From NCBI RefSeq assembly GCF_029544075.1, contig NZ_JAJQJH010000002.1, positions 372,001 through 436,000 on the forward strand: DNA of 64,000 bases. Reading direction: 5' to 3'. A program made the position numbers and the translations under genes. The DNA comes from Chromohalobacter canadensis. Lineage in GTDB: Bacteria > Pseudomonadota > Gammaproteobacteria > Pseudomonadales > Halomonadaceae. Shown here in pieces: positions 28,562 to 37,444 of the stretch. How positions within the stretch are numbered: position 1 is the stretch's first letter; each line of letters starts with the position of its first letter. The notes beneath the pieces were generated by a model. That model was not told the origin of the DNA. It saw nothing but the letters and a program-made list of their open reading frames with translations, and ran no database searches.

Positions 28562-29005
28562 CTAGAGGCTGGGTTCCTGACGTTGGGAGGGAGTGGCTGG
28601 CTGGCGGGGCTCTGCCACGCGCGCTTGGCCTACCACGCCTTCATCGGGGTCGAGCGGCTTCGCCGTGCTGATCCAGGCCTTTTCCGGATCGTGCATGGCC
28701 GGACGCCGGTCGATGGCACGCGTCATCACATCACCCGGGGCAAAGCCGCCTCGGCGTGCCTGCATGTGGTGCGGCGCCATCCATAACTCGGCGAATAGGC
28801 GCACCAACGCCATAGCGAGTAGCAGCACGCCCCCGCCCAGCGCCAGCATCGGCCAGCTTTCCTGCCACGATACCCCGCTTGCCGCCGGTGAATGGCGCCA
28901 TAGCCAGACACCGCCGGCCAACAGCAGGCCGATTTGCAGAATACAATGAGAAAAGATCAACGTCCGTCGCGGTAGTGGGCGACGCATCAAGATAAAATCG
29001 CGCAT
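28562..29005 (-). CDS. hypothetical inner-membrane protein, two helices
   Basis: A 147-residue protein I do not recognise. Two hydrophobic helices lie at about residues 17-36 and 52-72. The C-terminal half is hydrophilic and rich in Pro, Arg and Glu (APGDVMTRAIDRRPAMHDPEKAW). GGGAGAG precedes the start at 29005, which supports translation. It converges with aapP and has no operon partner. Confidence 0.55.
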   Translation of the reverse strand: MRDFILMRRPLPRRTLIFSHCILQIGLLLAGGVWLWRHSPAASGVSWQESWPMLALGGGVLLLAMALVRLFAELWMAPHHMQARRGGFAPGDVMTRAIDRRPAMHDPEKAWISTAKPLDPDEGVVGQARVAEPRQPATPSQRQEPSL

Positions 29006-29271
29006 GTCGCTCTCCCTGGCAGATAGCGCTCGTAGCCGGTGATTCCTGTCCAGCGACGCGATGTTAGCAGGTTTGCGTCAAGCGTGAACCTGTTGTTGTC
29101 ATGCTACTCGGATGTCGCGGTGTGCCGACGCCTGCCGCGAGGTTGACAGAAATACGCTAGGTTTCGATGCTTGAAGGGTCGCCGTTCGCGCGAAGAGGCG
29201 GCCGGACATCAACGGCGCAGGAGGCGCCGTTGTCCCGAGATGCCGGTGAACCCCCGATCAAGGAGTCAGAC

Positions 29272-29706
29272 ATGGACAAACGTTATATCGTGACAGCCAA
29301 TGCCTCGCGTGCGCGTGTCTTCGCGCATCAAGCCGGTGTGGTTCGTGAAGTCGATACGTTGATTCATCCCGAGGGCCGTTTGCATACCGGCGATCTGCGT
29401 ACGGGTGGGAAAGGAGAATCCGACGACGTGGTAACGCATTCACCGCGTCAGTCCGGCAATGACGATGCCACGATGGAAAAGCATGCTGCGTTTTTTGCCA
29501 AGGAAGTCGCCGATTATCTCCGCCAGGCGCGCACTCAAGGGAAAGCCGACGAGTTCATCATTGCCGCCGCGCCGCACTTCTTGGGCCTGATTCGTCAGAA
29601 ACTCGACAAGCCGACCCAGGCCTGCGTCATCCATACCTTGGATAAAGATTTATCGAGTGCCAACGAGGAGGAATTGGCCGAGAAGTTTCGCCCGCCCCTC
29701 AATTGA
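29272..29706 (+). CDS. host-attachment family protein
   Basis: A 144-residue soluble protein of the host-attachment (AtsE-like) family, with the start MDKRYIVTANASRARVF and a later FIIAAAPHFLGLIRQKL. The family is named from a plant-attachment locus, but its biochemical function is unknown. The sequence pattern recalls release-factor-like or archaeal Baeyer-Villiger-type folds (inference). AAGGAG seven bases before ATG 29272 excludes the longer frame from 29167. Confidence 0.75.
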   Translation: MDKRYIVTANASRARVFAHQAGVVREVDTLIHPEGRLHTGDLRTGGKGESDDVVTHSPRQSGNDDATMEKHAAFFAKEVADYLRQARTQGKADEFIIAAAPHFLGLIRQKLDKPTQACVIHTLDKDLSSANEEELAEKFRPPLN

Positions 29707-29806
29707 TGTGGACATTCGAATCAAAATGAATAAACGTCTCGACTAAAGTTTTTTCCATGAGTGCCGTTAATCAAAGGAGGTATTCTCCAACGATAGGCAC
29801 TCATTA

Positions 29807-31648
29807 ATGTTCACATCGCTTCGAACCCGGATCATGGTGGCTTGCGTAGCCATGATCCTGGTCGCATTAGCGGCTACCGGGGGCGTCAGTTACTGGCTCG
29901 TCAGCCAGCATCAACGCACGACCAATATCGATACGCTGAGCGCCGTGGCGCGCGGTCATGTCGATGCCATCGAAGACTGGGCTGTGAGCAAGAAGCGCCT
30001 GACCGAAGCGCTGCCCCCGGCTCTCGAGAGCGACGATTTCGTTCCCGCTTTGCAGCAGACTGCCGCAGCCGGCGGCTTCAGCCAGGTCTACGTCGGCCTG
30101 CCGAACAAGCGCCTGATTACCAACGACGACTGGCAACCGCCGGAAGATTACGATCCGACCCAGCGTCCCTGGTATCGCTCCGCCGTGGAGTCTGGCGAAA
30201 CCATCGCCAGTGCGCCGTATCTGGATATGGTGACCGATAGTCTCGTGGTTTCTTTTGCCACTCCGGTGAGCGAGGACGGCGAGACCCAGGCCGTGATCGG
30301 CGCCGATGTCAGCCTGGCCGACGTCACCGACAATGTGACCTCGATCCAACCTACCGATGCCAGTTTCGCGTTGCTGGTCAACCGCGACAGCGATATCGTC
30401 GCCTACCGTGATGCCGACCTGGCCTTGGAGCCAGCAACGGCACTGGATGACAGCCTGACGCCGGAATGGCTGGACACGCTGGTGCGCGAAGGGCATCCCA
30501 AAGAAACTAACATCGATGGCCGCGAGGTCCTCCTGTATGCCGTGGCAGTGCCGGAAACCGATTGGCGCTTGATCATCGCGCTGGACCTCGCCGAAGCCAA
30601 CGCCGGGGTGCAGGGCGTGTTGCACTCCACGCTGGTCGCCATGGTGCTGTCCGGCTTGATCGCCGCCTTGCTGCTGTGGGCACTGTTGTCTCCTGTCTTT
30701 CGGCGTTTGCGCCAGGCGCGCGATGCCATGTTCGATATCGCCTCCGGCGAAGGCGATCTGACCCGCCGGCTCGAAATCGACGGCCGCGATGAAGTGGCGC
30801 AAATCGCCCAGGGCTTCAATGGCTTTGCCGATGCCGTCAACCATGTACTCCTCGAAGTCCGTGCCAGCAGCACCTCGGTGAGTGAGGCTTCCAGCGAAAT
30901 CGCTCACGGCAGCCAGGATCTCTCGCGGCGCACCGAGCAGGCCGCCTCCAATCTGCAGGAAAGTTCCACCGCCATGGAGCAGATCGCCAGCACGGTGGAA
31001 AACACCGCGCAATCCGCGCGTCAGGCCGACCAGCTCTCTCGGGAAGCGACGAACGTCGCTAATCATGGCGGCGATGTTGCGCGCCAGGCGGTCGATACCA
31101 TGGAAGAGGTCAATGCTCAGACGACGCAGATCTCCGACATCGTGCGCTTGATCGACGAAATCGCTTTTCAGACCAACCTGCTAGCGCTCAATGCTTCGGT
31201 CGAGGCGGCGCGAGCCGGCGAGCAAGGGCGCGGTTTTGCGGTGGTTGCCAGTGAGGTGCGCCAACTCGCGAGCCGCTCGGCCACGGCTGCTGCTGATATC
31301 AAGAAGCTGATCGACACCTCGGTGGCCAAGACCCGCGAAGGCACCGATCTAGTGCGCACGGCGGGTGACAGCATGCAGGAAATCGTCACTGCTGTGGCGC
31401 GGGTCTCCGATGTGCTGGCCGAGATCAACGCCGCCACGCAAGAGCAGAGCCAAGGCGTGACCCAGGTCAACCAGGCCGTCAACGACCTGGATCAAATGAC
31501 CCAGCACAACGCCTCGATGGTTGAGGAATCTACCGTTGCTGCCGAGCAGATGCGTGACCAAGCTGCACGTTTGGCCGAAGTCGTGGGGCGCTTCAGCCTG
31601 CGCGAGGACGGGCACTCGCAGACACGCCCGGCGTTGACCAAGTCCTAA
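29807..31648 (+). CDS. methyl-accepting chemotaxis protein with dCache sensor
   Basis: A 613-residue chemoreceptor. A membrane helix (about 8-30) is followed by a periplasmic double Cache domain to about 275, a second helix, a HAMP domain, and a cytoplasmic signalling domain. The signalling tip [20 protein letters not shown] is fully conserved. The distal Cache module has RPWYRSAV, then APYLD, and VIGADVSL, matching the R-W-Y...D pattern known for amino-acid-binding dCache receptors such as PctA. Amino-acid sensing is therefore likely. No pentapeptide methyltransferase tether is seen at the C-terminus. Confidence 0.9.
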   Translation: MFTSLRTRIMVACVAMILVALAATGGVSYWLVSQHQRTTNIDTLSAVARGHVDAIEDWAVSKKRLTEALPPALESDDFVPALQQTAAAGGFSQVYVGLPNKRLITNDDWQPPEDYDPTQRPWYRSAVESGETIASAPYLDMVTDSLVVSFATPVSEDGETQAVIGADVSLADVTDNVTSIQPTDASFALLVNRDSDIVAYRDADLALEPATALDDSLTPEWLDTLVREGHPKETNIDGREVLLYAVAVPETDWRLIIALDLAEANAGVQGVLHSTLVAMVLSGLIAALLLWALLSPVFRRLRQARDAMFDIASGEGDLTRRLEIDGRDEVAQIAQGFNGFADAVNHVLLEVRASSTSVSEASSEIAHGSQDLSRRTEQAASNLQESSTAMEQIASTVENTAQSARQADQLSREATNVANHGGDVARQAVDTMEEVNAQTTQISDIVRLIDEIAFQTNLLALNASVEAARAGEQGRGFAVVASEVRQLASRSATAAADIKKLIDTSVAKTREGTDLVRTAGDSMQEIVTAVARVSDVLAEINAATQEQSQGVTQVNQAVNDLDQMTQHNASMVEESTVAAEQMRDQAARLAEVVGRFSLREDGHSQTRPALTKS

Positions 31649-31681
31649 GACCACGCAATCTCTCCACTTCTTTCCATCACG

Positions 31682-31711
31682 GCCCATCGGCATATGCCGA
31701 TGGGCTTTTTT
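31682..31711 (+). terminator. rho-independent terminator after chemoreceptor gene
   Basis: A 24-base palindrome (GCCCATCGGCAT / ATGCCGATGGGC) is followed at once by six T residues. It sits directly before the stop of the convergent finR. Confidence 0.9.
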
Positions 31712-31713
31712 GA

Positions 31714-32640
31714 TCAAGGCACGGCGGGCAGGTCGATGTCGTCGCTGCGCTGAATACCGGCGGTCATCTCACGGCATAGGCGCAAAAACTCGCGCATGGC
31801 GGTGGTCAGGTATTTGTGACGATGCCAGATGAAGGTGAATTGGCGCGTCAGGTCGAGCTCCGGGGTGGCGATGGGCACCAGGCTGCCGCGCCGAAAGGCG
31901 TCGCGCAGGGCCAAGTGCGAGACACAGCCGATACCCAGTCCTGATTCCACCGCGCGCTTGATGGCCTCGGTATGCTCCAGCTCGAGCAGCACATTGAGTC
32001 GGCCACGCCGGTGGCGCATTGCTTGATCCAGCGTACGGCGTGTTCCCGAGCCCTCCTCACGCATGATCCAATCCTCGCGCATCAGCGCTTCCAGATCCGC
32101 CTCACCGGCGCTGGCCAATGGGTGCCGTGGCGAACAAAAGACCGTGAGTTCGTCCTCGACCCAGGGTTGCATGACGATATCATCGTGCTGGCAGTCGCCC
32201 TCGATCAGCCCCAGGTCCAGGTCGTGGTGGGTGACACGATCGACGATGGAGGCCGTGTTGCGAACATGCAGGCGCACGCGGCTCCCGGGGTGGCGGCGCA
32301 TGAAGTCGCTGATCAGCAGTGTCGCTAGGTAATTGCCGATGGTCAGCGTCGCGCCGACGTCCAGCGAGCCAATACCGCGCTGACCCTTGAGCAGCTCTTC
32401 GATTTCTTCGCCACGGTCGAGCAGGGCCACGGCCTTGGGCAAGAGTTGAAAGCCCAGTGCGTTGAGCTTGAGTCGCTTGCCGATGCGGTCGAGCAACTGG
32501 CAATCGAATTGTCGCTCCAGCTCCGCGAGGGCGGTGCTGGTGGCGGACTGCGACATCGCCAGGCGCTGTGCCGCGCGGGATACGCTCTCGTGCTGCGCGA
32601 TGGCGACGAAGACTTCGAGCTGGCGCAGGGTGTAACGCAT
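31714..32640 (-). CDS. finR: LysR-family regulator, FinR-like
   Basis: A 308-residue LysR regulator. The N-terminal winged helix reads LEVFVAIAQHESVSRAAQRLAMSQSATS, and the effector domain fills the rest. It is divergent from the ferredoxin-NADP reductase gene with 159 bases between. In Pseudomonas, FinR is a divergent LysR protein that induces fpr under superoxide stress. The same arrangement here supports the name, though sequence alone does not prove it. Confidence 0.75.
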   Translation of the reverse strand: MRYTLRQLEVFVAIAQHESVSRAAQRLAMSQSATSTALAELERQFDCQLLDRIGKRLKLNALGFQLLPKAVALLDRGEEIEELLKGQRGIGSLDVGATLTIGNYLATLLISDFMRRHPGSRVRLHVRNTASIVDRVTHHDLDLGLIEGDCQHDDIVMQPWVEDELTVFCSPRHPLASAGEADLEALMREDWIMREEGSGTRRTLDQAMRHRRGRLNVLLELEHTEAIKRAVESGLGIGCVSHLALRDAFRRGSLVPIATPELDLTRQFTFIWHRHKYLTTAMREFLRLCREMTAGIQRSDDIDLPAVP

Positions 32641-32672
32641 GGCGATCTCCTGGCGATCTTATCGACCTTTCT

Positions 32673-32698
32673 ATATCGGCTAGATAGATAACCGATAT
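32673..32698. promoter_or_regulatory. LysR-type inverted repeat in finR-fpr spacer
   Basis: ATATCGG and CCGATAT are separated by 12 bases. The spacing and place just upstream of finR fit the recognition site of a LysR dimer. Confidence 0.55.
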
Positions 32699-32711
32699 CC
32701 ATACAATTCAT

Positions 32712-32741
32712 TTAACAGATATATTGGTTCAGTCTTATAAT
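32712..32741 (+). promoter_or_regulatory. sigma70 promoter for fpr
   Basis: TTAACA at 32712-32717 and a perfect TATAAT at 32736-32741 are 18 bases apart. Transcription would begin about 50 bases before the fpr start codon. The inverted repeat lies just upstream of the -35, a normal activator position. Confidence 0.6.
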
Positions 32742-32799
32742 TAGTGCAACTTCCATTTCAGCAGTTAATGCTTTCCGGTTATAAGTTAAGGAGCGTCTC

Positions 32800-33576
32800 G
32801 TGAGTAAACTGGCACTTGAAGAAGTTCTCAGTGTTCATCACTGGAACGATACTCTGTTCAGCTTCCGCACCACGCGCGAGCGTAGCCTGCGCTTCAAGAA
32901 CGGCCAGTTCGTGATGATCGGTCTGGAAGCCGACAGTAAGCCGCTGCTGCGGGCCTACTCGGTGGCCAGCCCCAATTACGAGGATCACCTCGAGTTCTTC
33001 AGCATCAAGGTGCCGGACGGCCCGCTGACCTCACGTCTGCAGCATCTCAAGGTTGGCGATCAGATCATGGTCAGCCGCAAGCCCACCGGCACGTTGGTCG
33101 TGGATGACTTGCTGCCGGGTCGCAACCTATACCTGCTGTCTACCGGCACGGGCCTGGCGCCGTTCATGAGCTTGATCCAGGACCCGGAAGTCTACGAACG
33201 TTTCGAGAAGATCGTGCTGATCCACGGCGTGCGCACGGTCAGCGAGCTGGCCTATGCCGACTTCATCACCCAAGACCTGCCGGCTCACGAGTACCTGGGT
33301 GAAGAGATCAGCGAGAAGCTGGTCTACTATCCCACGGTAACGCGTGAAGAATTCCACACCATGGGGCGCCTGACCGATCATATCCGTAGCGGTAAGCTCT
33401 TTGCCGATACCGGCCTCCCCGAGCTCGACCCCAAGCAAGACCGCGCGATGATCTGCGGGAGTCCGGCGATGCTCGACGACACCAGCGCCATGCTCGACGA
33501 ACTGGGCTTCAACATTTCCCCGCGCATGGGCGAGCCGGGCGATTATGTGATCGAGCGCGCCTTCGTCGAGAAGTGA
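32800..33576 (+). CDS. fpr: ferredoxin/flavodoxin-NADP reductase
   Basis: A 258-residue FAD enzyme that exchanges electrons between NADPH and ferredoxin or flavodoxin. The FAD-binding motif is RAYSVASPNYEDHLEFF and the NADP region has STGTGLAPFMSLIQDPEVYE. AMICGSPAMLDD and the closing GDYVIERAFVEK match the bacterial subclass I enzymes. The start is GTG following AAGGAG. It may help repair iron-sulfur clusters during oxidative stress. Confidence 0.95.
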   Translation: MSKLALEEVLSVHHWNDTLFSFRTTRERSLRFKNGQFVMIGLEADSKPLLRAYSVASPNYEDHLEFFSIKVPDGPLTSRLQHLKVGDQIMVSRKPTGTLVVDDLLPGRNLYLLSTGTGLAPFMSLIQDPEVYERFEKIVLIHGVRTVSELAYADFITQDLPAHEYLGEEISEKLVYYPTVTREEFHTMGRLTDHIRSGKLFADTGLPELDPKQDRAMICGSPAMLDDTSAMLDELGFNISPRMGEPGDYVIERAFVEK

Positions 33577-33606
33577 TCGACGACAGTGTTCCGGCGTGAC
33601 ACGAGA

Positions 33607-33633
33607 AGCCTCTGACATCGTCAGGGGCTTTTT
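33607..33633 (+). terminator. rho-independent terminator after fpr
   Basis: AGCCTCTGA and TCAGGGGCT pair with one G-U and a five-base loop, followed by a T-run (TTTTC). It ends the fpr transcript and lies just before the end of the convergent DUF1232 gene. Confidence 0.85.
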
Positions 33634-33643
33634 CTATGGGCAC

Positions 33644-34042
33644 TCACAACCACTTGGGCATGGCTTGCTCGGCGCGGGCTTTGACGTCGTCATCAATGTA
33701 GACCGACACCGCGATCAGTGCCGCGCCGAGCACACTGGCGTCGTCGACGTAACCGCCTGCGGGGATCAGGTCGGGGATGGCGTCCAACGGTGAGATGAAA
33801 TACCCCAGTGCACCGAAGATCGTGGTCTTCGCCCATACCGGAACGTCGGGACGCTGTAGCACGAAGTACAGTTGCAGTGCTCGTCGCGTGACTTCGCGAC
33901 CGGCGCTGCGTCCGTAGCGGGTGATTTTGTGCCAGAAACGCTGCTCTTGGAACGTGTCTGCGTAATCGACCGTTTCTCCCGGTACAACATCGTCGGTATC
34001 GGTCAGGGGCGTCTCTTCGATGGGGTCGTGGCGTGGGGTCAT
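33644..34042 (-). CDS. YkvA/DUF1232 family protein
   Basis: A 132-residue protein with the DUF1232 core VWAKTTIFGALGYFISPLDAIPDLIPAGGYVDDASVLGAAL, here shown in pieces: WAKTTIFGALGYFISPLDAI near residue 70 and DLIPAGGYVDDASV after it. The family is membrane-associated and of unknown function. GAGGAG before ATG 34042 decides the start; an upstream frame to 34177 would run through the neighbouring spacer. Confidence 0.8.
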   Translation of the reverse strand: MTPRHDPIEETPLTDTDDVVPGETVDYADTFQEQRFWHKITRYGRSAGREVTRRALQLYFVLQRPDVPVWAKTTIFGALGYFISPLDAIPDLIPAGGYVDDASVLGAALIAVSVYIDDDVKARAEQAMPKWL

Positions 34043-34060
34043 ACACGCTCCTCGCGACAG

Positions 34061-34084
34061 AAGGGGCATCTTAAGATGCCCCTT
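34061..34084. repeat. 24-base perfect palindrome
   Basis: AAGGGGCATCTT followed by its own complement AAGATGCCCCTT. It lies between the end of the 34107 gene and the start of the DUF1232 gene, so it may act as a terminator or a weak processing hairpin. No T-run follows on either strand. Confidence 0.6.
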
Positions 34085-34106
34085 GCAATGAGTCATCGCA
34101 TTGGGA

Positions 34107-34382
34107 TTACGACTTGGCGCCGCCCTTGAACGCGATATCCAGGGAGATCGCGGCGTCCATGGGTACATTGACCACACTCAAGGCGTGTTGCGTCATGTCA
34201 CGACGCAGCGCTTCGTATTCCGCGCCGCCTGCCATGCGCAATTCCTCGAGTTGATGTTCGGTAACGTTCTGGCTGCCGAGGTAGTTCTTGGCTGTCTTGC
34301 GCAAGGCCTCGCCGGTTTCGCCGCCGGCCATCGCATGAAACTCGTCGGCTTCCATACCGGCGTTCTCGATGATGATTTCCAT
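34107..34382 (-). CDS. conserved small protein of unknown function
   Basis: A 91-residue soluble protein without cysteine or membrane segment that I do not recognise. It begins MEIIIENAGMEADEFHAMAG and is mostly helical and acidic at the start, ending SLDIAFKGGAKS. GAGGAG seven to eight bases before the ATG supports expression. It lies upstream of the DUF1232 gene, separated by a palindromic hairpin, and could share its promoter. Confidence 0.6.
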   Translation of the reverse strand: MEIIIENAGMEADEFHAMAGGETGEALRKTAKNYLGSQNVTEHQLEELRMAGGAEYEALRRDMTQHALSVVNVPMDAAISLDIAFKGGAKS

Positions 34383-34471
34383 TTCGTCATCTCCTCATTG
34401 TGAGTAAAGCACGGCACCTTTATGTGCCGCGCTCCTTCAAGATAGGTGCCATGCAGGGACGAGCTCAAGGA

Positions 34472-34489
34472 CTATCGGACGACCGATAG
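34472..34489. repeat. inverted repeat CTATCGG-ACGA-CCGATAG
   Basis: A perfect 7-bp stem with a four-base loop, 15 bases beyond the stop of the quinone reductase-like gene and 90 bases before the 34382 start. It may be a terminator for the former or an operator for the latter. Confidence 0.45.
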
Positions 34490-34503
34490 ATTGTATGCCG
34501 TGG

Positions 34504-35253
34504 TTATATACGCCACCGCAAGGGGTGAGCGTCTACGGTCTGGCCCTGTTCGTCCCAGTCCTGCCAGCCGGTGAAAGGAATCGATTTCTCCGTTTGCCAG
34601 TGGCGTAGACGTGTCTCCCACTGTTGTTTGGCCTGTTCCAGATGATCGTGGAAGGCAGGTTCGTCTTTATAGCTCAAACCGCCACCCTGCACGCCGTATG
34701 TGATGTGCGGGGAAAGTACATCGAAACCGACGTAATAGAGAGAGCACAGGATCGGCCACATCAGTGTGGCGATATCGCCGCTTCGACCGCTGGGAGAAAA
34801 TGTCGATGCTGGCGCCCCCGTGGTGACCGAACAGATAGCCCGCTTGCCCTTTAGAGGTCCTCGATCATAGCGATGTGTGCCCGAGTAAAGCCCGCCATAA
34901 ACGAATACACGATCGAACCAGCCTTTGAGCATGGCGGGCTGAACGTGCCACCAGAGCGGGAATTGCAAGATCACGAGATCGGCGTGTTGCAGCCGGTCGA
35001 TTTCCCGCTGGACGTCGCTGGGGAGTGTGTCTGATTGAACATGGTGACGTTGCTCGGTGAGCGCCGAGAAATACTCGGGATCCGCACGCCTTTTGAAGTG
35101 AGAGGCGCGCTCGACAGGGTCAAAGGCCTCGGCGTACAAGTCGGAAACATGCACTTCATGCCCCTCTCGAGTCAGTGTGGCCATGGCAATGTCGGTTAGT
35201 GCGGCGTTGAATGAACGCGGTTCGGGATGGCAATGCACGATCAGAATATTCAT
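34504..35253 (-). CDS. NAD(P)H quinone reductase-like flavoprotein
   Basis: A 249-residue flavodoxin-fold protein of the NQO1/MdaB/KefF superfamily. It starts MNILIVHCHPEPRSFNAAL, the phosphate-binding strand-loop, and has LVILQFPLWWHVQPAMLKGWFDRVF in the FMN-binding middle. Likely work is two-electron reduction of quinones or related electrophiles. It is divergent from a LysR gene that probably controls it. ATG 35253 is used because the seven upstream codons lack family sequence. Confidence 0.82.
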   Translation of the reverse strand: MNILIVHCHPEPRSFNAALTDIAMATLTREGHEVHVSDLYAEAFDPVERASHFKRRADPEYFSALTEQRHHVQSDTLPSDVQREIDRLQHADLVILQFPLWWHVQPAMLKGWFDRVFVYGGLYSGTHRYDRGPLKGKRAICSVTTGAPASTFSPSGRSGDIATLMWPILCSLYYVGFDVLSPHITYGVQGGGLSYKDEPAFHDHLEQAKQQWETRLRHWQTEKSIPFTGWQDWDEQGQTVDAHPLRWRI

Positions 35254-35340
35254 GGGAAAGCCTTGTAACGACATGGGACTAATTACGCTAGGCTTTGCAT
35301 AAAAGAAATGACATTCCCTATGAATGAAAGTGAGCTTTGC

Positions 35341-36285
35341 ATGAATGCACAGATCCTGCCTTGGGATGATCTACGGATCGTACTGGCAATCGTGCGGCAG
35401 GAGTCTCTAGCCGGGGCCGGGCGAGAACTTGGGATCAGCCATGCCACGGTGTTTCGCCGCTTAGGGGCGCTTGAAGCTCGGTTGGGGGTGTGGCTATTCG
35501 AACGTCAACGCACGGGCTATGTGCCGACGCTAGCGGGTGACGATCTAGCGACGACCGCAGCACGTGTCGCGACAGATATCGACGCCGTGGAAAGGCGTCT
35601 CGTGGGGCAGGATGCCAGATTGTCCGGTACGTTGCGTGTCACTACGACCGACACTTTGCTCATGGGGCTGCTGAGTGATGTCTTTGCAGGTTTCCAGCAT
35701 GAATACCCTCACATCGTATTGGAAGTGGAAGTCTCTAATCGTGAATATAATTTATCGCACCGGGATGCGGATATCGCGATTCGGCCAACAAAATTACCCC
35801 CGGAAACACTAGTGGGTCGCCAAGTGGGACAAATCGCTCAGGCCGTCTATGTCCATCGGCACCACCTTGAGACAAGCGCTTGGGTAGGGCCTGATTCACA
35901 CTTGGGATACCCCGCCCTGGAGCGGTGGATGGCTCATGAAGGGGTAGAAGCTAAATGCCGTTATCGTGTCGATAGCATGTTGGGAATGCTGGCGGGAGTG
36001 CGCAGTGGCATGGGGCGCGGTGTTCTGCCGTGTTATCTCGCCGATAGGGAAGATAGCCTCATGAAAGTCGGTGAGTCGCTGGCCCCCTTGGAGACGCCTT
36101 TGTGGTTGTTGACGCATCCCGATTTGCGGCGTACCGCCAGGGTGATGGCTTTTTTCTCCTATCTGTCGGAAGTGCTGAGCACACGACAAGCATGCTTGAA
36201 AGGCGAAGTCTCAGCTTCCAAGCCTACTTCACCATGCGACGAGCGCCAGTCCTCCGAGCATGACGGCGATGGCGCCGAGTCGTAA
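35341..36285 (+). CDS. LysR-family regulator of the quinone reductase-like gene
   Basis: A 314-residue LysR protein with the helix-turn-helix LAGAGRELGISHATVFRRLGALE and an effector-binding domain. ATG 35341 gives the usual family start (MNAQILPWDDLRIVLAIVRQ); longer starts at 35308 or 35320 exist. It is divergent from the flavoprotein gene with 87 bases between. Its 3' end overlaps the convergent EamA gene by 57 bases, and the last 30 residues are a hydrophilic tail unlike LysR proteins, which suggests the original stop was lost. Confidence 0.82.
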   Translation: MNAQILPWDDLRIVLAIVRQESLAGAGRELGISHATVFRRLGALEARLGVWLFERQRTGYVPTLAGDDLATTAARVATDIDAVERRLVGQDARLSGTLRVTTTDTLLMGLLSDVFAGFQHEYPHIVLEVEVSNREYNLSHRDADIAIRPTKLPPETLVGRQVGQIAQAVYVHRHHLETSAWVGPDSHLGYPALERWMAHEGVEAKCRYRVDSMLGMLAGVRSGMGRGVLPCYLADREDSLMKVGESLAPLETPLWLLTHPDLRRTARVMAFFSYLSEVLSTRQACLKGEVSASKPTSPCDERQSSEHDGDGAES

Positions 36286-37209
36286 TGGAGGGAGGCGTTC
36301 TCGGAACCAGTAACCGGCGGCGAGGACGCCGAGGGGAATCGAGAGCTGACGCAGAGCGACGACGTGGCTGACGTCGGCACTGGTGGACATAGCAATCAGC
36401 ACCAGCCCATAGGTGCCGAGGATCATGGCACCCGTCAGCCAGGCACGACGCGCGGCGGGGGAGCGGTGCAGTCGTCGTGCCGCGTGACGCTCGTTGGGCA
36501 ATGCCCGTACGAGTGGCCACATCCACAGCCAGGTGGTCATGGCTTGCAGCACCATGTAGTGCAGCCCAGCCTGCAGCGGTGTGTAGCCATGCGCGGTCAT
36601 CAAGCCCAGGGCGTGCTTGTCGATTACCGAGTATCCGGTGGTACCGACAGCGGCGAGCAGTACGAAGCCCAGCGCAGGAGTGAGGTAACGCGACAAGCGA
36701 AAGGCGCGCCAGTGGGGCAGGGGCATGACCATCGCGCTGGCGGCGATCAATGCCATGCCGAGGATATCCCAGCCATTAAGCGCGTTTGTGGCAAGCCAGG
36801 GGAGCGCGACGGCGGGCACGAGCAGAACCGGCAACGCGCGCGCCATGGGGTAGAGCAGGCTGACTTCACCCCGTGCATATGCCCAGGCCAAGCCGCCCAT
36901 GTAGAGCGCCTGGCACGCTCCCGTGGCGATGATCCAGCCCCAAAAGACATCGGGCAGCCGCAATGGCGAAGGCCCCCAGAACAGGAGCGGCGCATACAGC
37001 ACGCTGCCGGTTGCCATGGAGCGGGCGAAAAACGCCAGCGATGGCTCACCGCGCTTGCCAAGCAGGTTCCAGCCGGCATGGAGCACGGCGGATACGACAA
37101 TCAAGGCGATGGCAAGTGCGCTCAGCGTGGGCCTCCGGGCAGATTCAAGGGGCGTCAAGTGAGACGTCTTCTTTCTGGGGTATACCAGATGAAAGATGAC
37201 ATCGTCCAC
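36229..37209 (-). CDS. EamA-family (DMT) transporter
   Basis: A 326-residue inner-membrane protein with about ten helices arranged as two EamA repeats (AGWNLLGKRGEPSLAFFARS in the first; VVALRQLSIPLGVLAAGYWFRE in the second). The family exports or imports metabolites such as amino acids; the substrate is not predictable. The start is uncertain. GTG 37209 opens the frame, but the first 25 residues are hydrophilic and atypical, so a later start near the residues TLSALAIALIV is possible. Confidence 0.75.
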   Translation of the reverse strand: MDDVIFHLVYPRKKTSHLTPLESARRPTLSALAIALIVVSAVLHAGWNLLGKRGEPSLAFFARSMATGSVLYAPLLFWGPSPLRLPDVFWGWIIATGACQALYMGGLAWAYARGEVSLLYPMARALPVLLVPAVALPWLATNALNGWDILGMALIAASAMVMPLPHWRAFRLSRYLTPALGFVLLAAVGTTGYSVIDKHALGLMTAHGYTPLQAGLHYMVLQAMTTWLWMWPLVRALPNERHAARRLHRSPAARRAWLTGAMILGTYGLVLIAMSTSADVSHVVALRQLSIPLGVLAAGYWFRERLPPLRLGAIAVMLGGLALVAW

Positions 37210-37444
37210 TACGCTTGACGTGATCGCAACCGAGCCATCGTTTCGCCATGCGGGCCCCGTCGTTGCGTGACGAAAGTTTGCGAAATGTCACGGATGGTGC
37301 CAAAAATGCCTATAGGGGCTGTACAGAATGCGTCTCTCGCTCATAATCCCTATGTTATTGCGCTCTGTGGCGTCGCCATAACAAATGTCGCGGCAAATGT
37401 TACGAGTGGACCCGCGAGGGGTTCCTCCTTCAAGGACATAACAA

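Noticed and set aside
29867-31066. 399-codon open frame antisense to the chemoreceptor gene
   Set aside because: No recognisable domain, and the sense gene is complete.
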